Below are positions 12,531-25,089 of a stretch of DNA of 64,000 nucleotides, one piece after another. The stretch comes from Adenanthera pavonina (taxonomy: Eukaryota; Streptophyta; Magnoliopsida; Fabales; Fabaceae). Below the pieces are notes generated by a model that saw only the letters and a list, made by a program, of their open reading frames with translations, did no database searches and was not told the origin of the DNA. The DNA lies in the NCBI GenBank assembly GCA_026686845.1, contig JAIVEN010000042.1, forward strand, positions 173,266 to 237,265, read 5' to 3'. The position numbers and the translations under genes are program-made. Numbering within the stretch: position 1 is the stretch's first letter; each line of letters opens with the position of its first letter.

Positions 12531-13369
12531 TTTTCTCCGGCCACCTTTCCACCTTTCAAGAGAGATAAATTATTATTTTATTATTCGATAAAATAATATT
12601 CTTCTGATAAAATTATTTTATTGTGAATAGAATGTCAAATTAATAGAATATTATTTTCTTATTCCAAATAAGAGAATTTCTAAAATATTCTATTCTAAAA
12701 TTGGAAAACATCTAGAATAGAGAGATACGTTGAAAGAGAACCTTTTATTATATTTAATAAATTTGTTTATTCTATGTCACTTCATGCCCATTTTTATGTG
12801 CGATCCTCTAGATTCATATAATGTTGGTAGTGGGTCCGAAATTTCTTTCATCCTCACAAGACATAAGAGGTCTCTAGTAAGATTTATAACTACATAAATT
12901 ATGTGAAGATCGTTGATTTAATAGAATCTGTTTTATAGTATGTGTCATGTTCTTTTTTATTACATGTTATTTGAGCCAAACATGAGACATGGAACTATTA
13001 TCATCATATTATTTAACCATGCTTTCATGATCATGAGCTCCACTGACTAAACAAATAAAAAATTCTTTTTTTCATTTGAGCATGATCATGCATTTCTCAC
13101 TTTTACTCCATTGTGAGGTCTAGATATATCTTACTTGTATCAAAAGGGACATATTCCATCTTGATTACTTAACATGTATCCATCTCATGAATCCCACTGT
13201 TTCTGAACATAATCTACATCATTATTGGTTAAAGAGTGATTTCTGATTATCTCAAGATAGTGTTCATCATGTAGAAATTTATGGAGATTTCATGTTTGAG
13301 GATTAAATGGCACAATTATTTATGAGATAAGTTGATAACTTATTCCATATAACTATTTCATGATGGGTC
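12531..13369. other. Host sequence flanking the intact retrotransposon, no gene seen
   Basis: No open frame of note. The sequence continues beyond the retrotransposon at 28120, so the unbroken target was about 12531-13374 joined to 28125 onward. The text ('ctctagattcatataatg', 'agtgggtccgaaatttctttcatc') resembles terminal or leader regions of plant LTR elements, so the target may itself be an old repeat; this is impression only. Confidence 0.35.
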
Positions 13370-13374
13370 GATCC
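13370..13374. repeat. Target site duplication, left copy (GATCC)
   Basis: Identical to 28120-28124 immediately after the 3' LTR; five bases is the usual Copia integrase stagger. This fixes both LTR outer ends. Confidence 0.93.
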
Positions 13375-14620
13375 TGTTGAACTAAGAGTTTTGATGATTC
13401 CAAACCAACAATCAAGAGCTTGGATTGAAGATATCAAAGGAGCTCAAAATAATTCAAGTGAAGAGATTCAGAGTAATTGCTGCTAGATTTACTGTAGGAT
13501 CTTTAGCTTTAGTTATAAATGGGTAAAAGATTTTGATTTGAGGAAAAGATGTTTTTAAATCTTGATTTTATGTTAAATCTTGACTCATTTGAAAAACACC
13601 CACAAACAAACGAAGTTTGAGAAGTTTAAACTGAACTGTCATATGGAAAATTCGAACTTTGCCTTTGGAAATTCGAATTTCGAATTAAAACTGAACAAGT
13701 ATGAAGAGATGTCTCTCTGTCAGACGAATTTTGGTTCTCGAAAATTTGAATTTTCATATGAGTCTGAAAGAAGCCTTTTTGTGTCAGACGAACTTCAAGT
13801 CTGCAAAATTTGAATTTCAAACAGAAAGCAATTTGTGAAAACCAAAGAAATTCATCTGAAATAATGTTAAAGTTCATCTGAAATGAAGATGAAATTGAGT
13901 TTCAAAAATACTATCTGACAGACGAACTTTGGCTTTCCAACATTCAAATTTTCATATAAGCCTGAAAGAAGCTTCTTTGAAACAGACGAACTTTGAGTCT
14001 TCAAAATTCGAATTTCAGACAAAACACAACTTATGAAAATGGAAGAAATTCGTCTGAAACAATGTTGAAGTTCATCTGAGATCAAGAATAATTCAAGTTT
14101 CAAAACTGCTTTCTGTCAGACGAACTTTGAACATTAAAATTCAAATTTCAGAAGCCAAGGGTATAAGTCTGTTGGAATGAAATGTTGACATACGAATGAC
14201 AGAGTTTTGTAACTTCGGATGTTGAAGTTAGTCTGAAAAGAATCTCTCTAACAGACGAACTTCACTCTTTCAACATTCGAATTTCGAAGAAAGTGAACTA
14301 CTGTGTCTCCTTGAACGTGCTGGGAACAGACAAATTTTGGGCTTCCAAAATTCGAATTTCGAGAGCATTGCAGAAAATTGAAAACACTGTTTATACTTAA
14401 CAGAAAAACTTTCTTCTTGAAAATTCGTATGTCACAACGTGAAAACATTTTACAAGTTTCAAAATTTGAATTTCACTTCATGAACAGACGAACTTCATGC
14501 TGTAACGTTGGAAGCTTTAACTTTCGGTCCCTTCAAAATTCGTCTGTTGACCAACCAAAATTTGAATTTCAGTATGTCAGAAGCATTAAATGCGGTTGGT
14601 TAACGAATAGTTTTTTAGAA

Positions 14621-14692
14621 TAACCGTTGGATAACTTCCCCAATGGATAAATTTTGTCTCTAACGAATAGTTGGGACCTAAATCTATAAATA
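14621..14692 (+). promoter_or_regulatory. Presumed core promoter of the 5' LTR: MSA-type motif plus TATA box
   Basis: TAACCGTTGGA (14621-14631) is the inverse of TCCAACGGTTA, a full match to the plant MSA consensus YCYAACGGYYA bound by three-repeat MYB factors. TATAAATA follows at 14685-14692. The 3' LTR keeps the motif (27506-27516) and the TATA box (27570-27577), and shows a second AACGG core near 27527 that is mutated in the 5' copy. The transcription start is not visible from sequence. Confidence 0.55.
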
Positions 14693-15190
14693 CAACAACA
14701 TTTGAAGTTGTGGGTAATGAATCAAACTTGTATATACCGAATTTCTGCCAAATCTTCTTCTCAAGAGCTTTTACCCTCTAATTTCAATATCTGTACTTTA
14801 ACCTTCATATCTACTCTATTCAAGAGAGTTATATCTTTGTAAACAATCTACTCTTCATCTAGAAGATAGATTTACTTGTGAGGGAAAATCACAAGGGGAT
14901 TGGGAAGCACATTGTAGAAGTGCTTAGAGAGATTGAGAAAGCTCCAGAAAACAGAGCATACTCGTTGTACTGAGGCATTAGCAAGAAGCCCATTGAATTC
15001 TTGCTGTATAGTGAAAAAATCTCAAGAGGTGTCTTGGGGACTGGACGTAGGTCAAGTGGATAGACCAAACCAGGATAAATTACTGAATGTTCTTCTCTCT
15101 ATTATTATTTTTCAGTTTACTCTGTTTATACATTGCTTTATTACACTCTACTTTCTTCACCCACTTGACTTTGTGCAGAAAAATTTTAAT

Positions 15191-15219
15191 CTTCCCAATT
15201 CACCCCCCCTCTTGGGAAG
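15191..15219 (+). other. LTR 3'-terminal hairpin
   Basis: Perfect 8-bp stem CTTCCCAA/TTGGGAAG around the loop TTCACCCCCCCTC, 15 bp before the LTR end. It is conserved in the 3' LTR at 28076-28104. It would lie near the 3' end of the LTR and in the 5' leader of the RNA, just upstream of the primer-binding site. The nested solo LTR and the telomere-proximal LTR have the equivalent structure with different stem bases. Confidence 0.8.
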
Positions 15220-15236
15220 TCAGCCTTGCTAACAAG

Positions 15237-15250
15237 TGATATCAGAGCTC
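15237..15250 (+). promoter_or_regulatory. Primer-binding site, initiator-Met tRNA type, one mismatch
   Basis: TGATATCAGAGC (15237-15248) lies two bases inside the 5' LTR. The usual Copia initiator-Met site is TGGTATCAGAGC, so one G is replaced by A. The second Sirevirus in the window (44967-44978) has the standard form. Confidence 0.85.
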
Positions 15251-15289
15251 AGATTCCCATTCAAAGGATCTCACAGTCCGGGAATTAAG

Positions 15290-17089
15290 ATGGCTGGCTT
15301 TGGAGAAAGCATACTTCCTGAAGGGAATAACACTAATAGACCACCAGGTTTCAGTGGAGAACATTATAGGTACTGGAAGATGAGGATGCAAATTGACCTC
15401 CAATCAATTGACCTTGATATCTGGTCAGTCATTGAGAAATGAGACTTCATCCCAATGACTCTAACTGAAGATAGAAGACACAAAGAGAAGCTAGAAGCAG
15501 AATGGAATGAGGAAGACAGAAGAAGAGTCCTGCTAAATTTCAAAGCAAAGCATTGTTTAGTCAGTGCCTTGAACCAGGACGAATTCTACAGAGTCTCACA
15601 ATGCTCCACTGCATAAGGGATGTAGGACACTCTGCAGATTGCACATGAAGGAACAACTGGGGTCAGGGAGAACAGACTAAACACATGCATTGGAGAGTAT
15701 GAAAGCTTCAGAATGACTAAAGGAGAAACTGTAAAGGAGCTGCAAAAGAGATTCACTCTCATCGTGAATCAATTGAAGAGCCTGTGAAAGGAATACACTC
15801 AATCTGAGAAAGTAAGAAAGATACTCAGAGCTCTTTCTCTGGAATGACAGCCCAAGGTGATAGCAATAGAGGAAGTCAGAGGAGAATCGATGGCCTCTGT
15901 CACAGCTCTCTTCGGCAGCCTTGAGGAGTATGAAGGAAAAATCAAAGCTCTCAAGGAAGCTGGGTTGGACAGAAAGAAGAAAGGCCTTGCCCTCAAAGCT
16001 GCTGATGAAAAGGAAGAAGAATCTGACGAAGGAGAGGAGCTGGATGAGGAAACTCTGGCTATGATGGTCAGAAAATTTGGAAGGTTCTACAGCAAGAAGA
16101 AGAACAAGAGATTCTTCAAGAAAGGAGCAGCTAGTGAAAGCAAGAAAGAGGCAAAAGAGCCTGTGACTTGCTATGAATGCAAGAAGTAAGGACACATCAA
16201 ATGGGATTGTCCTCAATTCCTCAAAAAGCAAGAAAGAGAAAAGAAAGTTGCTGATAAAGGGAAGAAGAAGAAAGCCTACATCTCATCAATATGGGGCAAC
16301 AGCTCAGATAAGGAAGAAGAAGATGAAGATGAGATTGCCAACATTTGTCTGATGGCACTTGCTTCTGAAGAAGCCGAACCCTCATGCAGCAGTGATCAGG
16401 AAGAAGAGGTATATGAATCTGAACCTTCCTATTCTGAATTACTGGATGCATTTCATGAGCTTCATGATGAGTTTATTAAAGTTTCTAAAGAACTAAAACT
16501 AGCAAAGAAAAAGATTAGTAAACTAGAATCTCAGAGCAACTTTTCTGAAACCACATCTGTACCTGCTGCTGAATCTGTTTGTTGTACTTCATGCATTAAA
16601 CTAAAGCAAACTAATGATTACTTAGTAAAAAGCATGTCTAGGCTCATTAGAGGTAAAGATATGTTGTTTGCCTTGATGGGGAGCCAAAGAATATCACAAG
16701 GAAAAGCTGGTCTTGGCTATGATCCATGTGCTGTCAAGGAAAAGATTAGGAAGGAAAACCAGAATGCATACATGAGACATTTTGTGCATGCTGAGAGCAA
16801 CAGAAAGAAAGATCACATGTCATCTCGCATTGAAACATATAATCAACCAAAGCATGCAAGACAAAAGTACTATCTGCATTGTTTTCTTCCTGCTTCTCAA
16901 TCTAGCAGTCCCTTCACTACCTGTCATTTCTGTAATAAAAATGGACATATTTCCAGTTCTTGTGTCTTGAAGAAAAATAAACGTGGCAGGAAAGTTGAAT
17001 GGGTTCCCAAAGTTGCATCTGCATCTAGGGAAAAATCTACTGTCCAAAAAGGACCCAAGCAAATTTGGGTACCTAAAAGGAAAACATAA
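15290..17089 (+). pseudogene. gag: gag of the intact Sirevirus, with six in-frame stops
   Basis: Capsid and RNA-packaging protein of the element. The start is ATG at 15290 (MAGFGESILPEG...); a GTG-initiated frame from 15236 would begin inside the primer site and is unlikely. The N-terminal part resembles the UBN2/Retrotran_gag_2 domain of Copia elements (around 'YWKMRM' and 'LVSALNQDEFYRV'). A CCHC knuckle CYEC...GHIKWDC lies at about 16169-16211, and a second, CHFC...GHISSSC, at about 16921-16965; a Glu-rich coiled-coil-like stretch lies between. In-frame stops are at 15440 TGA, 15614 TAA, 15623 TAG, 15785 TGA, 15845 TGA and 16187 TAA, the last inside the first knuckle. From 16190 to the natural stop TAA (17087-17089) the frame is open. 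Confidence 0.9.
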
Positions 17090-20000
17090 ATATTATTTTG
17101 CAGGTCGGTCTCAAAGCTAAGAAAAGCAACAAATGGTATATGGACAGTGCCTGCTCAAGTCACATGACTGGTGATAAGGAGAAGTTCATCACCCTTAGAG
17201 ACAAGAAAGGAGGAAAGGTGACCTTTAGAGGTGATCAATATGGTAAAGTTGTTGGTATTGGCATTGTGGGCAAAAATCCAGAAACATCCATTGAAGAGGT
17301 GCTGTTTGTGATTGGCCTCAACCACAATTTGCTGAGCATGAGTCAGACCTGTGATAAAGGAAATTGGGTGCTGTTTGACTCAAAGTTTTGCCTGGTCATC
17401 AGAAAAAGTGATCACAAAGTAATCCTCAAAGCTCAAAGGGATGGTAACTGTTATACTATTGATCTTGATGAACTTCCTCCCTTGGATTCTGTATGTTTAA
17501 TTAGTCAGGATAATGATAGTTGGTTATGGCATAGGAGATTAGCTCATGTTAACATGAATCAATTGTCTAAACTGGTTAAAAATGAGCTAGTAATTGGCCT
17601 GCCAAAAATATCTTTTGAAAAGGACAAAGAATGTGAGGCATGCATAAGAGGAAAACAAACTAAATCATCTTTCAAATCTAAAAATGCAATTACCACAACT
17701 AGACCACTTGAATTGCTGCATATGGACTTAATTGGACCCTCTAGGGTGAAAAGTCTTGGTGGTAATCTGTATGTACTTGTAATTGTAGATGATTATTCTA
17801 GATTCACTTGGACATTATTTCTCTCCTCTAAAAGTGATACCTTTGATGCATTTGTAACCTTAGCTAAGAAAGTGCAAAATGAGAAAGGTATTTCTATTGT
17901 GTCTATCAGGTCAGATCATGGAGGAGAATTTGAAAATACATACTTTCTGGAGTACTGCAATGAGCATGGAATTGGCCAAAACTTCTCAACTCCAAGGACC
18001 CCTCAACAGAATGGGGTAGTAGAAAGGAAGAACAGAACTATTGGAGAAATGGCCAGAGCTATGCTAAATGAGAAGGAACTCTCTCAAGTGTTTTAGGCTG
18101 ATGCAGTGAATACAGCAAGCTACATCATAAACAGAGCCTACATCAGACCAATCCTTGGGAAGACTCCATACGAGCTGTACAAGGGAAGAAAGCCAAATCT
18201 GTCCCATCTCCATGTGTTCGGATGTAAATGCTTCGTTCACAACAATGGGAAAGAAAATCTGGATAAGTTTGATGCCAAATCCGATGAAGGTATATTTCTG
18301 GGCTATTCTAGTAGGAGTAAGGTATATAGAGTTTACAATAAAAGATCAAATGTGGTAGAAGAATCTGTGCATGTGGTTTTCGTTGAAAATGAAACTGTTT
18401 CAAAATATGTTACCAATGAGGATGATCTTGCTTTCAACTTTGAAAAACTATGCATTTCTGATAAAAGTAAAACTGAATCTCCAAAGATATCTGAATCTGT
18501 TAACTTAGAAGAAGATATCCAGGAGAAAGAGTTTGATGAAGAAAATAATGAAGACACATCTCAAGAACTCCCTAGAGCTTGGAGATATCAAAGGAATCAT
18601 CCTATTGATCAAGTAATAGGGGATGTTCAAGAGAAAGTCAAAACCAGAAAACAGTTAAGGGGCAAAATGCTAAACTGTGCTTTCATTTCACAAATGGAAC
18701 CCAAATGTGCTGAAGAAGCCTTAACTGATGATTACTGGATTTTAGCTATGCAAGATGAACTAAATCAGTTTGAAAGAAATCAAGTTTGGGATTTAGTGCC
18801 TAGGCCTAAAAATCATCCTGTCATTGGTACCAAATGGGTTTTCAGAAATAAACTTGATGAATCTGGAACAATAATCAGAAATAAAGCTAGATTGGTTGCT
18901 AAAGGGTATAATCAGGAAGAAGGTATTGATTTTGAAGAAACCTTTGCACCAGTAGCTAGATTAGAAGCTATAAGAATACTGCTAGCATATGCATGCATGA
19001 AAAATATTTTACTGTATCAAATGGATGTAAAGAGTGCCTTTCTAAATGGATATATCATGGAAGAGGTTTATGTAGATCAACCTCCAGGTTTTGAGGATTC
19101 TACAAAACTAAACCATGTTTATAAACTAAAGAAAGCTCTTTACGGTTTGAAACAAGCACCTAGAGCATGGTATGAGAGATTAAGCAATTTTCTAACTGAA
19201 AAGGGGTTTAATAGAGGCAAAGTAGACACAACTTTATTTACTAAGAAAGAAAATGAAGATTTACTCATTGTCCAAATCTATGTTGATGATATCATATTTG
19301 GTGCTACTAATAAGTCTCTTTGCAAGAAATTTTCTGAGTTAATGCAGGGAGAATTCGAGATGTCCATGATGGGTGAACTCAATTTCTTTCTTGGACTGCA
19401 AATCAGACAGCTTAATGATGGTATCTTTCTCAGTCAATCCAAGTATCTAAAGGAGCTGTTAAAGAAGTTTGGAATGGAGAATGCCAAACCAATGGGAACA
19501 CCTATAGCTACTGCAACCAAACTGGACATGGATGAGAATGGGAAGATATTTGACATTACTCAGTACAGAAGAATAATTGGATCCCTGCAGTACTTAACTA
19601 CCAGTAGACCTGACATTATGTTCAGTGTCTGTATGTGTGCAAGGTTCCAATCATGCCCCAAAGAGACCCATGCAACAGCTGTGAAAAGAATTTTCAAATA
19701 TCTTATTGAAACATCACAGATGGGTCTTTGGTATCCAAAAGGCAATGGAGAAGATCTCAAAGGATACACTGATGCTGATTTTGTAGGATCCAAAACTGAC
19801 AGAAAAAGCACAAGTGGAACTTGTCAGTTTCTTGGAGGATCCCTGGTTTCATGGTTCAGCAAAAAGCAAAACAGTGTGGCCCTATCCACTGCAGAAGCTG
19901 AGTATGTTGCAGCTGGAAGCTGTTGTGCCCAAGTCATCTGGATGAAACAACAACTTGAAGATCTTAAGGTTAAGATGAAAGAGATACCAATCATGTGTGA

Positions 20001-20229
20001 TAATCAAAGTGCCATAAATATCACTAAGAATCCTGTCATGCATTCAAGGACAAAATATATTGAAGTTAGGCACCACTTCATTAGGGATCACGTTCTGAAA
20101 GGAGAAGCTAGATTGGAGTACATCCCAACAGAAGATCAAGTTACTGACATACTCACAAAACCTCTATCAGAAGACAAACATTGCAAAATCAGGAGAGAAT
20201 TGGGTATGGTAAATCCCAATGAACTGTAA
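17077..20229 (+). pseudogene. pol: pol polyprotein of the intact Sirevirus, one in-frame stop
   Basis: Copia polyprotein for proteolysis, integration and reverse transcription. The frame is -1 relative to gag and overlaps its end by 13 bases; it has no ATG near its start. Counting from 17098: protease motif DSACSSHMTG (residue 16 on; DSG is usual), integrase zinc site H145, H150, C179, C182, and catalytic D210, D273, E309 with the standard 35-residue D-to-E spacing. A TAG at 18094-18096 replaces an expected Trp and splits the frame. Counting from 18106: reverse transcriptase about 228-475 with YVDD at 392-395, then RNase H with the 'TDADFVG' and 'STAEAEY' motifs. It ends at 20229. Apart from the single stop and the protease G-to-A change it looks functional. 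Confidence 0.93.
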
Positions 20230-21226
20230 GTTATTCCTGTACAATCTTGATTTCAGAATTTTCATTCTTAAGATTAATTCTAACTTTTGCATCGGAGTAT
20301 GTTTTCATCTAAGTTGCAGGTGCTCCTCACAAGATTAAATGGCAATAAACTTGAAGATTGGAGCACACCAGAATGGAACAACCAGAAAGAGAAGTAAATG
20401 ACAAAAATCCTAAGTTCTGGATCCATTCTGTAAGTTTTTAATGATGATATTCGTATTTTAAATGTTGTTAGACGTATTTTGCTTCATAAACTGTATTTTT
20501 GAACTGGTCAACATGGTCAACATTCGAATTTTAGTTGACCAACAGACGAACTTCGACCTGTTATGCCTTGGAACAGTTCTCGGTGATGCCTCAAAATTCG
20601 TCTGTTGAATCCTGGAAGTTCAAATTTTCAAAAACAAAAATTTCAAAGTTATGATTGTCCATCACTGTTATACGAATTATCACTTCTTAACATACGAATG
20701 TTGGACAACCTTTACAGAAGTTGAAAAATTCAAATTTTCAATTTAAAATTCGTCTGTTGGATCATGTTCTTCATGTTGAATGCTTGAAAGATGAAGTTCT
20801 GCATGCTTAATTCGTCTATAGGTTGGTGTTTTGGTTGATGCCTGATGTTTTCTCCTCAACATTTGAACTTTATTTGAACAAAATTCGTCTGTTATGCTTG
20901 TATTGCTTAATCTAAGCCACTGTCAGATGAACTTTCAGAAGAAAATTCGTCTGTCAGTAAGTTTTGCTGAACGGTTTAACTTGTAACTGCCCGAAGTTTG
21001 AATTTTGACCTCTCAAAATTTGTCTGTCAGACGGTTACTTACGTTAAAACTGACAGTTTTCCAAGGAACAGACGTAACCCTATTCTTAACTCCTCTGAGT
21101 CTGTTCTGATCCTCTCATCAATTCTCTTAAATCCTGCCCAAAAACCATTACTTCCCACCGATTAAACTTCCTTTCGCATCATTTAAACCCATTCTAAGCC
21201 TCATTCTGCAACATTCATTAGAAGAA
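20230..21226 (+). other. Non-coding spacer between pol and the 3' ORF, rich in TTCGTCTG/CAGACGAA words
   Basis: About 1 kb without a coding frame. From about 20517 to 21075 it carries at least eight copies or near-copies of ATTCGTCTG and its inverse CAGACGAAT, the same words that fill the LTRs, mostly in inverse orientation here. A leader for the 3' ORF or a region of RNA structure are possible roles; neither is shown. Confidence 0.6.
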
Positions 21227-24200
21227 ATGGCTAGAGTGAAAAATCCTGAAGCTGGAAAAGGAGAGGCCAGACTAAAAAGGAATGTTAAATCACAATATGC
21301 CTCAAAGGAAGGAGAGAAATCAAAGAGAAAAGCTGAACCCAGTAAGGCAACACCTTCCAAACGTCAAAAATCCTCATCCAAAGCAGATTCACAGAAAGCT
21401 GGACCCTCCTCACCGAAATCTGCAGAACCTTCGGTCCCTGTTCCTGTTGATGCTACTGTTGCTTCTTTTGCTTCCTTCAATACAGAATCTGGAGAGTACG
21501 AGCTTACTACACTGCCACTCTGGAGCACTCCACAGATTCAAGAGGAATACTTCACCAAGTTTGCCAACAAGAAGGTAATCAAACCACATTGTGTAAACTT
21601 GGAAGATTTCTTGATCTCAAATAATTTTGATGTTGGTATATGGATGATGAGATACAAGAATCTGTTGGAAGTATTAGAGAGATATGATGATGAGGTAGTG
21701 AATTCTTGGTATGCTTCTTTGAAATACAATAACAAGAAGAGGAAATGGGCAGTTAATCTAAGGTTTAGGACCATTTGGCTTGCTGATGAGACATTCAATG
21801 AGGAGCTGGAGATCCCTGGGCAAGATGGACTCAGGATTGATATTACTGCCTCTGGGTACATTGATGAGGCAGAAACTGCTGATGAAGAAGGTGGTCCCTT
21901 CCTGAACTACAAGGAGAGCACGATTATGAGAACATTGTTCAGAAGGAGGGAAAATTGGCCATCAATAAACGTGTTGAAGCCCACAGACCTCAGTGTTCAA
22001 GTGAGGATCCTGCACTACATAGTATCCAGGATCATATTCAACAAAGGAGGCAGCTTCAATCTGATAACAAGGGCAGAGGCACATGTCATGGCTGCAATCA
22101 TGCATGAGAAACTGATTAACATAGGACATATCATTCTTCAACTCATGATCAAGGCAAGAGATCAGAGGAAGGATTCCACACTCCCCTATGCTGCTATTAT
22201 TTCCAGAATTCTGCAGTATGCCAGAATTCAGCATCTTGAGAAGGGGAAGGGCAAGCCCACTGAGATCTTCAAGGAGGAAGAACTGGAAAGGATGGGCATT
22301 GAAAAAGATGAAGGAAGATGGGTTGGAAAGGGAGCAAGAAGAACTGAGGATCTATTCTATATTGAAGGTGCCTCCCTACAGCAAGAAGGTACCTCTGAGG
22401 CTCCTGGCAGATCTGTACCTCAGCCTTCTCAGCCAATCCCATCTCCATCCAAGCCCACTCATATTCCTTCAACTCCCTCCTCACGGGCCAAGCCAACCAA
22501 GATCACTGAGTTGTATGACAGTTTGTCTACACTCATTCTCAGCATTCGGGATGAGCAAAATGCCAAATTTGCTTATCTGCAAGATCAGATCCATCAGTTG
22601 GCTGTGAACATGAAGGTGGTGGCTGATGCTTATGAAGAGATCAGAAATGCAATCCCTGTTACTTCAGCTCCACCTCAGCCTGGATCCTCTGTGCCTGTCC
22701 AATCTCCAACTCCTGAGCCTCCAAGCCCATTCGAGATTGCCTCCTTTGACCATGATGATGATGATGGTGCTGGTGCAATGAGGACACCAAGTCCTAGTCC
22801 ACCATTGGACTATGGATTGGAAGACGAAGGTCTTCAAGAAACAAGCCCTCCTGAGCCTATTCAAGAAGATGCTCAGGGTTCAATTCTGTCCACTCAAGAG
22901 GCTGAGCAAGTTGAGCAGCTGGTAGCAGCCATCTCTGCTTCACCATTTCCGCAGACTGCCCTCAATGAGGAAAGGAGCATTGTGCCTGTTGTTGATTATG
23001 AAGCTATTGCTCACAATGCCCTGCTGCAAGCCCAGAGGAGAAGGCTTGAAGAAATGTTTCCTCCTGCTGAACCAGCTTCTACTTCTCTTGCTGCATATGG
23101 GCTCTTAGAAGAACAAAGAGCTCAGTTGGCTCTTTCCAGACAGGCAATGCAGGAGTTACTTGTGTAAGGTTTAGTATAATATAAGTTTTGATGATGACAA
23201 ATATAGAGTAATAAGGAACAAATGCATTATATGTATCTGACATATATAATGTTCCTTAAAGAAGTAAAATACATATTAGCATGTATTTAATTATGATTAT
23301 AATACATATATCATGCTATGTGTAAATATATCAACTGTACTTTTACAATGAATAATATAAGTTGGATATATAAACTGGACTAACTACTTGGTTTGTAAGT
23401 GTAATATATTAAATATAGGTTGGTCCAAGTAAGAAGAGTGAGCATTCACTCAAGAAAGAAGAAAAGAAAGGATGCTCCAAAAATGGAAGATCAGAAGGGA
23501 GCATGCCAAGAAGGAAATGTCCAAGTGAAAGTGGAACTCAACATTTGAAGACCTAGTCACTAGGTATATTTTATTTTCACTTGGGTCTTACTTGGGTCTT
23601 GAGGTGGGATTAATCTTTGAAAATCACTTAATCTTGTTACCATATGCTTTAAATGAGTTAGATTAAGTAAATATGATGTTAGCATAAATTAGATTTGAAA
23701 AACTCTGATGACAGACAAATTTTGAGAAGTTAAACTTCATATACTTTGTGAAAATACAAACTTTGCTGACTGAAACTTGAAGTTCCAGAGATCTTACCTC
23801 TGACAGACGAATTTCAGGTGTTGAAATTCGAATTTCGAGTCAAGCACAGTTAGTGAAATCTGGTTTTCAAAAATTCAGAGTTTGACCTTTGATCAGTATT
23901 TTTGATATATCTCTCAAAATACATATGGCTTTGATGTAAAAATTATTTCATATGAAACTAGACTTAATAAGCTTTTCAAAGAAGGTTATTTCACTCAAAA
24001 TAAAGATCATATGAAAAAGCTATGGTTATTTAAAGTTGAGTAGTGAGATATGAATTTTTAGTTTTGATCTCTTATCACTATTTTGATCATATCTCACAAA
24101 ACACGTTTGTTTTTGAAGTAAAAATTGTTTCATTTGAAAGTAGACATTCAGAGCTTTCCAACCATAGGTCATTTGCTTAATTTGGAGTTAAAATGAGAGA

Positions 24201-25089
24201 GTTATAGCTTCTGTAAAATTGTCTACAGTGCAAAATTCGAAGTTACGTAGGTTCCGTTGCGACAGACGAATTTCGGGCCTCCGAAATTCGAATTTCGAAG
24301 AGAACCTTCGTGCAGAATTGAGCTTGCCACTGATAGACGAATTTTAACTTGTAAAATTCGAACTTCAGGTCCAACAGACGAATTTCCACTTTGAAAATTC
24401 GAATTTCGCGATTGCAGAAACATGAAAATACTTCTGAAACAACCAACAAACAACTTTCCACTTTCAAAATTCGAATTCCACAATTCCAGAAACAAGAAAA
24501 CACTTCTGGAACAATGTTAAAGTTCATCTGAGATCAAGAATAATTTAAGTTTCAAAACTACTCTCTGACAGACGAACTTTGAACATTAAAATTCAAATTT
24601 CAGAAGCTATGTTTTGAGTCTGTTGAAATGAAACATTGACATACGAATGACAAGTCTTGTAACATTTGAATGTTGAAGCTAGTCTGAAAAGAGTCTCTCT
24701 GACAGACGAACTTCACCCTTTCAAAATTCGAATTTCGAAGAAAGTGATCTACTGTGCCTCTTTGAACGTTCAGTGGACAGACGAATTTTGGGCTTCCAAA
24801 ATTCGAATTTTGAGGGCACTGTAGCAAATTGAAAACAATGTTCACACTTAACAGAAAAACTTTCTTCTTGAAAATTCGTATGTCACAACGTGAAAATGTT
24901 TTCTAAGTTTCAAAATTCGAATTTCACTTTATGAACAGACGAACTTCGCTATTTCAACGTTAAAAGCTTTAACCTTCGGTTCCTTCGAAATTCGTCTGTT
25001 AACATCCAAAATTCGAATTTCAGTATGTCAGCAACATTAAATAAAGTTAGTAACGGCTAGTTTTGCAGAGTAAACCGTTGGGTAACATC

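Larger units (their letters stand above)
13375..15234 (+). repeat. 5' LTR of the intact Sirevirus
   Basis: 1860 bp, beginning TGTTGAAC and ending GCTAACA (TG...CA). It holds a TATA-like box at 14685-14692, an MSA-type motif at 14621-14631, a terminal hairpin at 15191-15219, and many scattered CAGACGAA words with their inverse TTCGTCTG plus the 12-bp palindrome AAATTCGAATTT. Several open frames here (for example 13580-13813 and 14933-15232) recur in the 3' LTR only because LTRs are copies; none resembles a known protein. Confidence 0.95.

Noticed and set aside
13580..15232. Several open frames in the 5' LTR (for example 13580-13813, 14933-15232) conserved in the 3' LTR
   Set aside because: Conservation is explained by LTR copying during transposition. 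The frames are Phe/Lys/Asn-rich from AAATTCGAATTT text or span promoter and hairpin sequence, and no protein motif is seen.
15236..15289. gag start at GTG 15236
   Set aside because: It lies inside the primer-binding site; ATG 15290 begins the conserved gag N-terminus and matches ATG 45019 of the second element.
15677..16231. 184-residue minus-strand open frame
   Set aside because: It is antisense to gag and arises from the Glu/Lys-rich codons of gag read backwards (Phe/Leu/Ser-rich).
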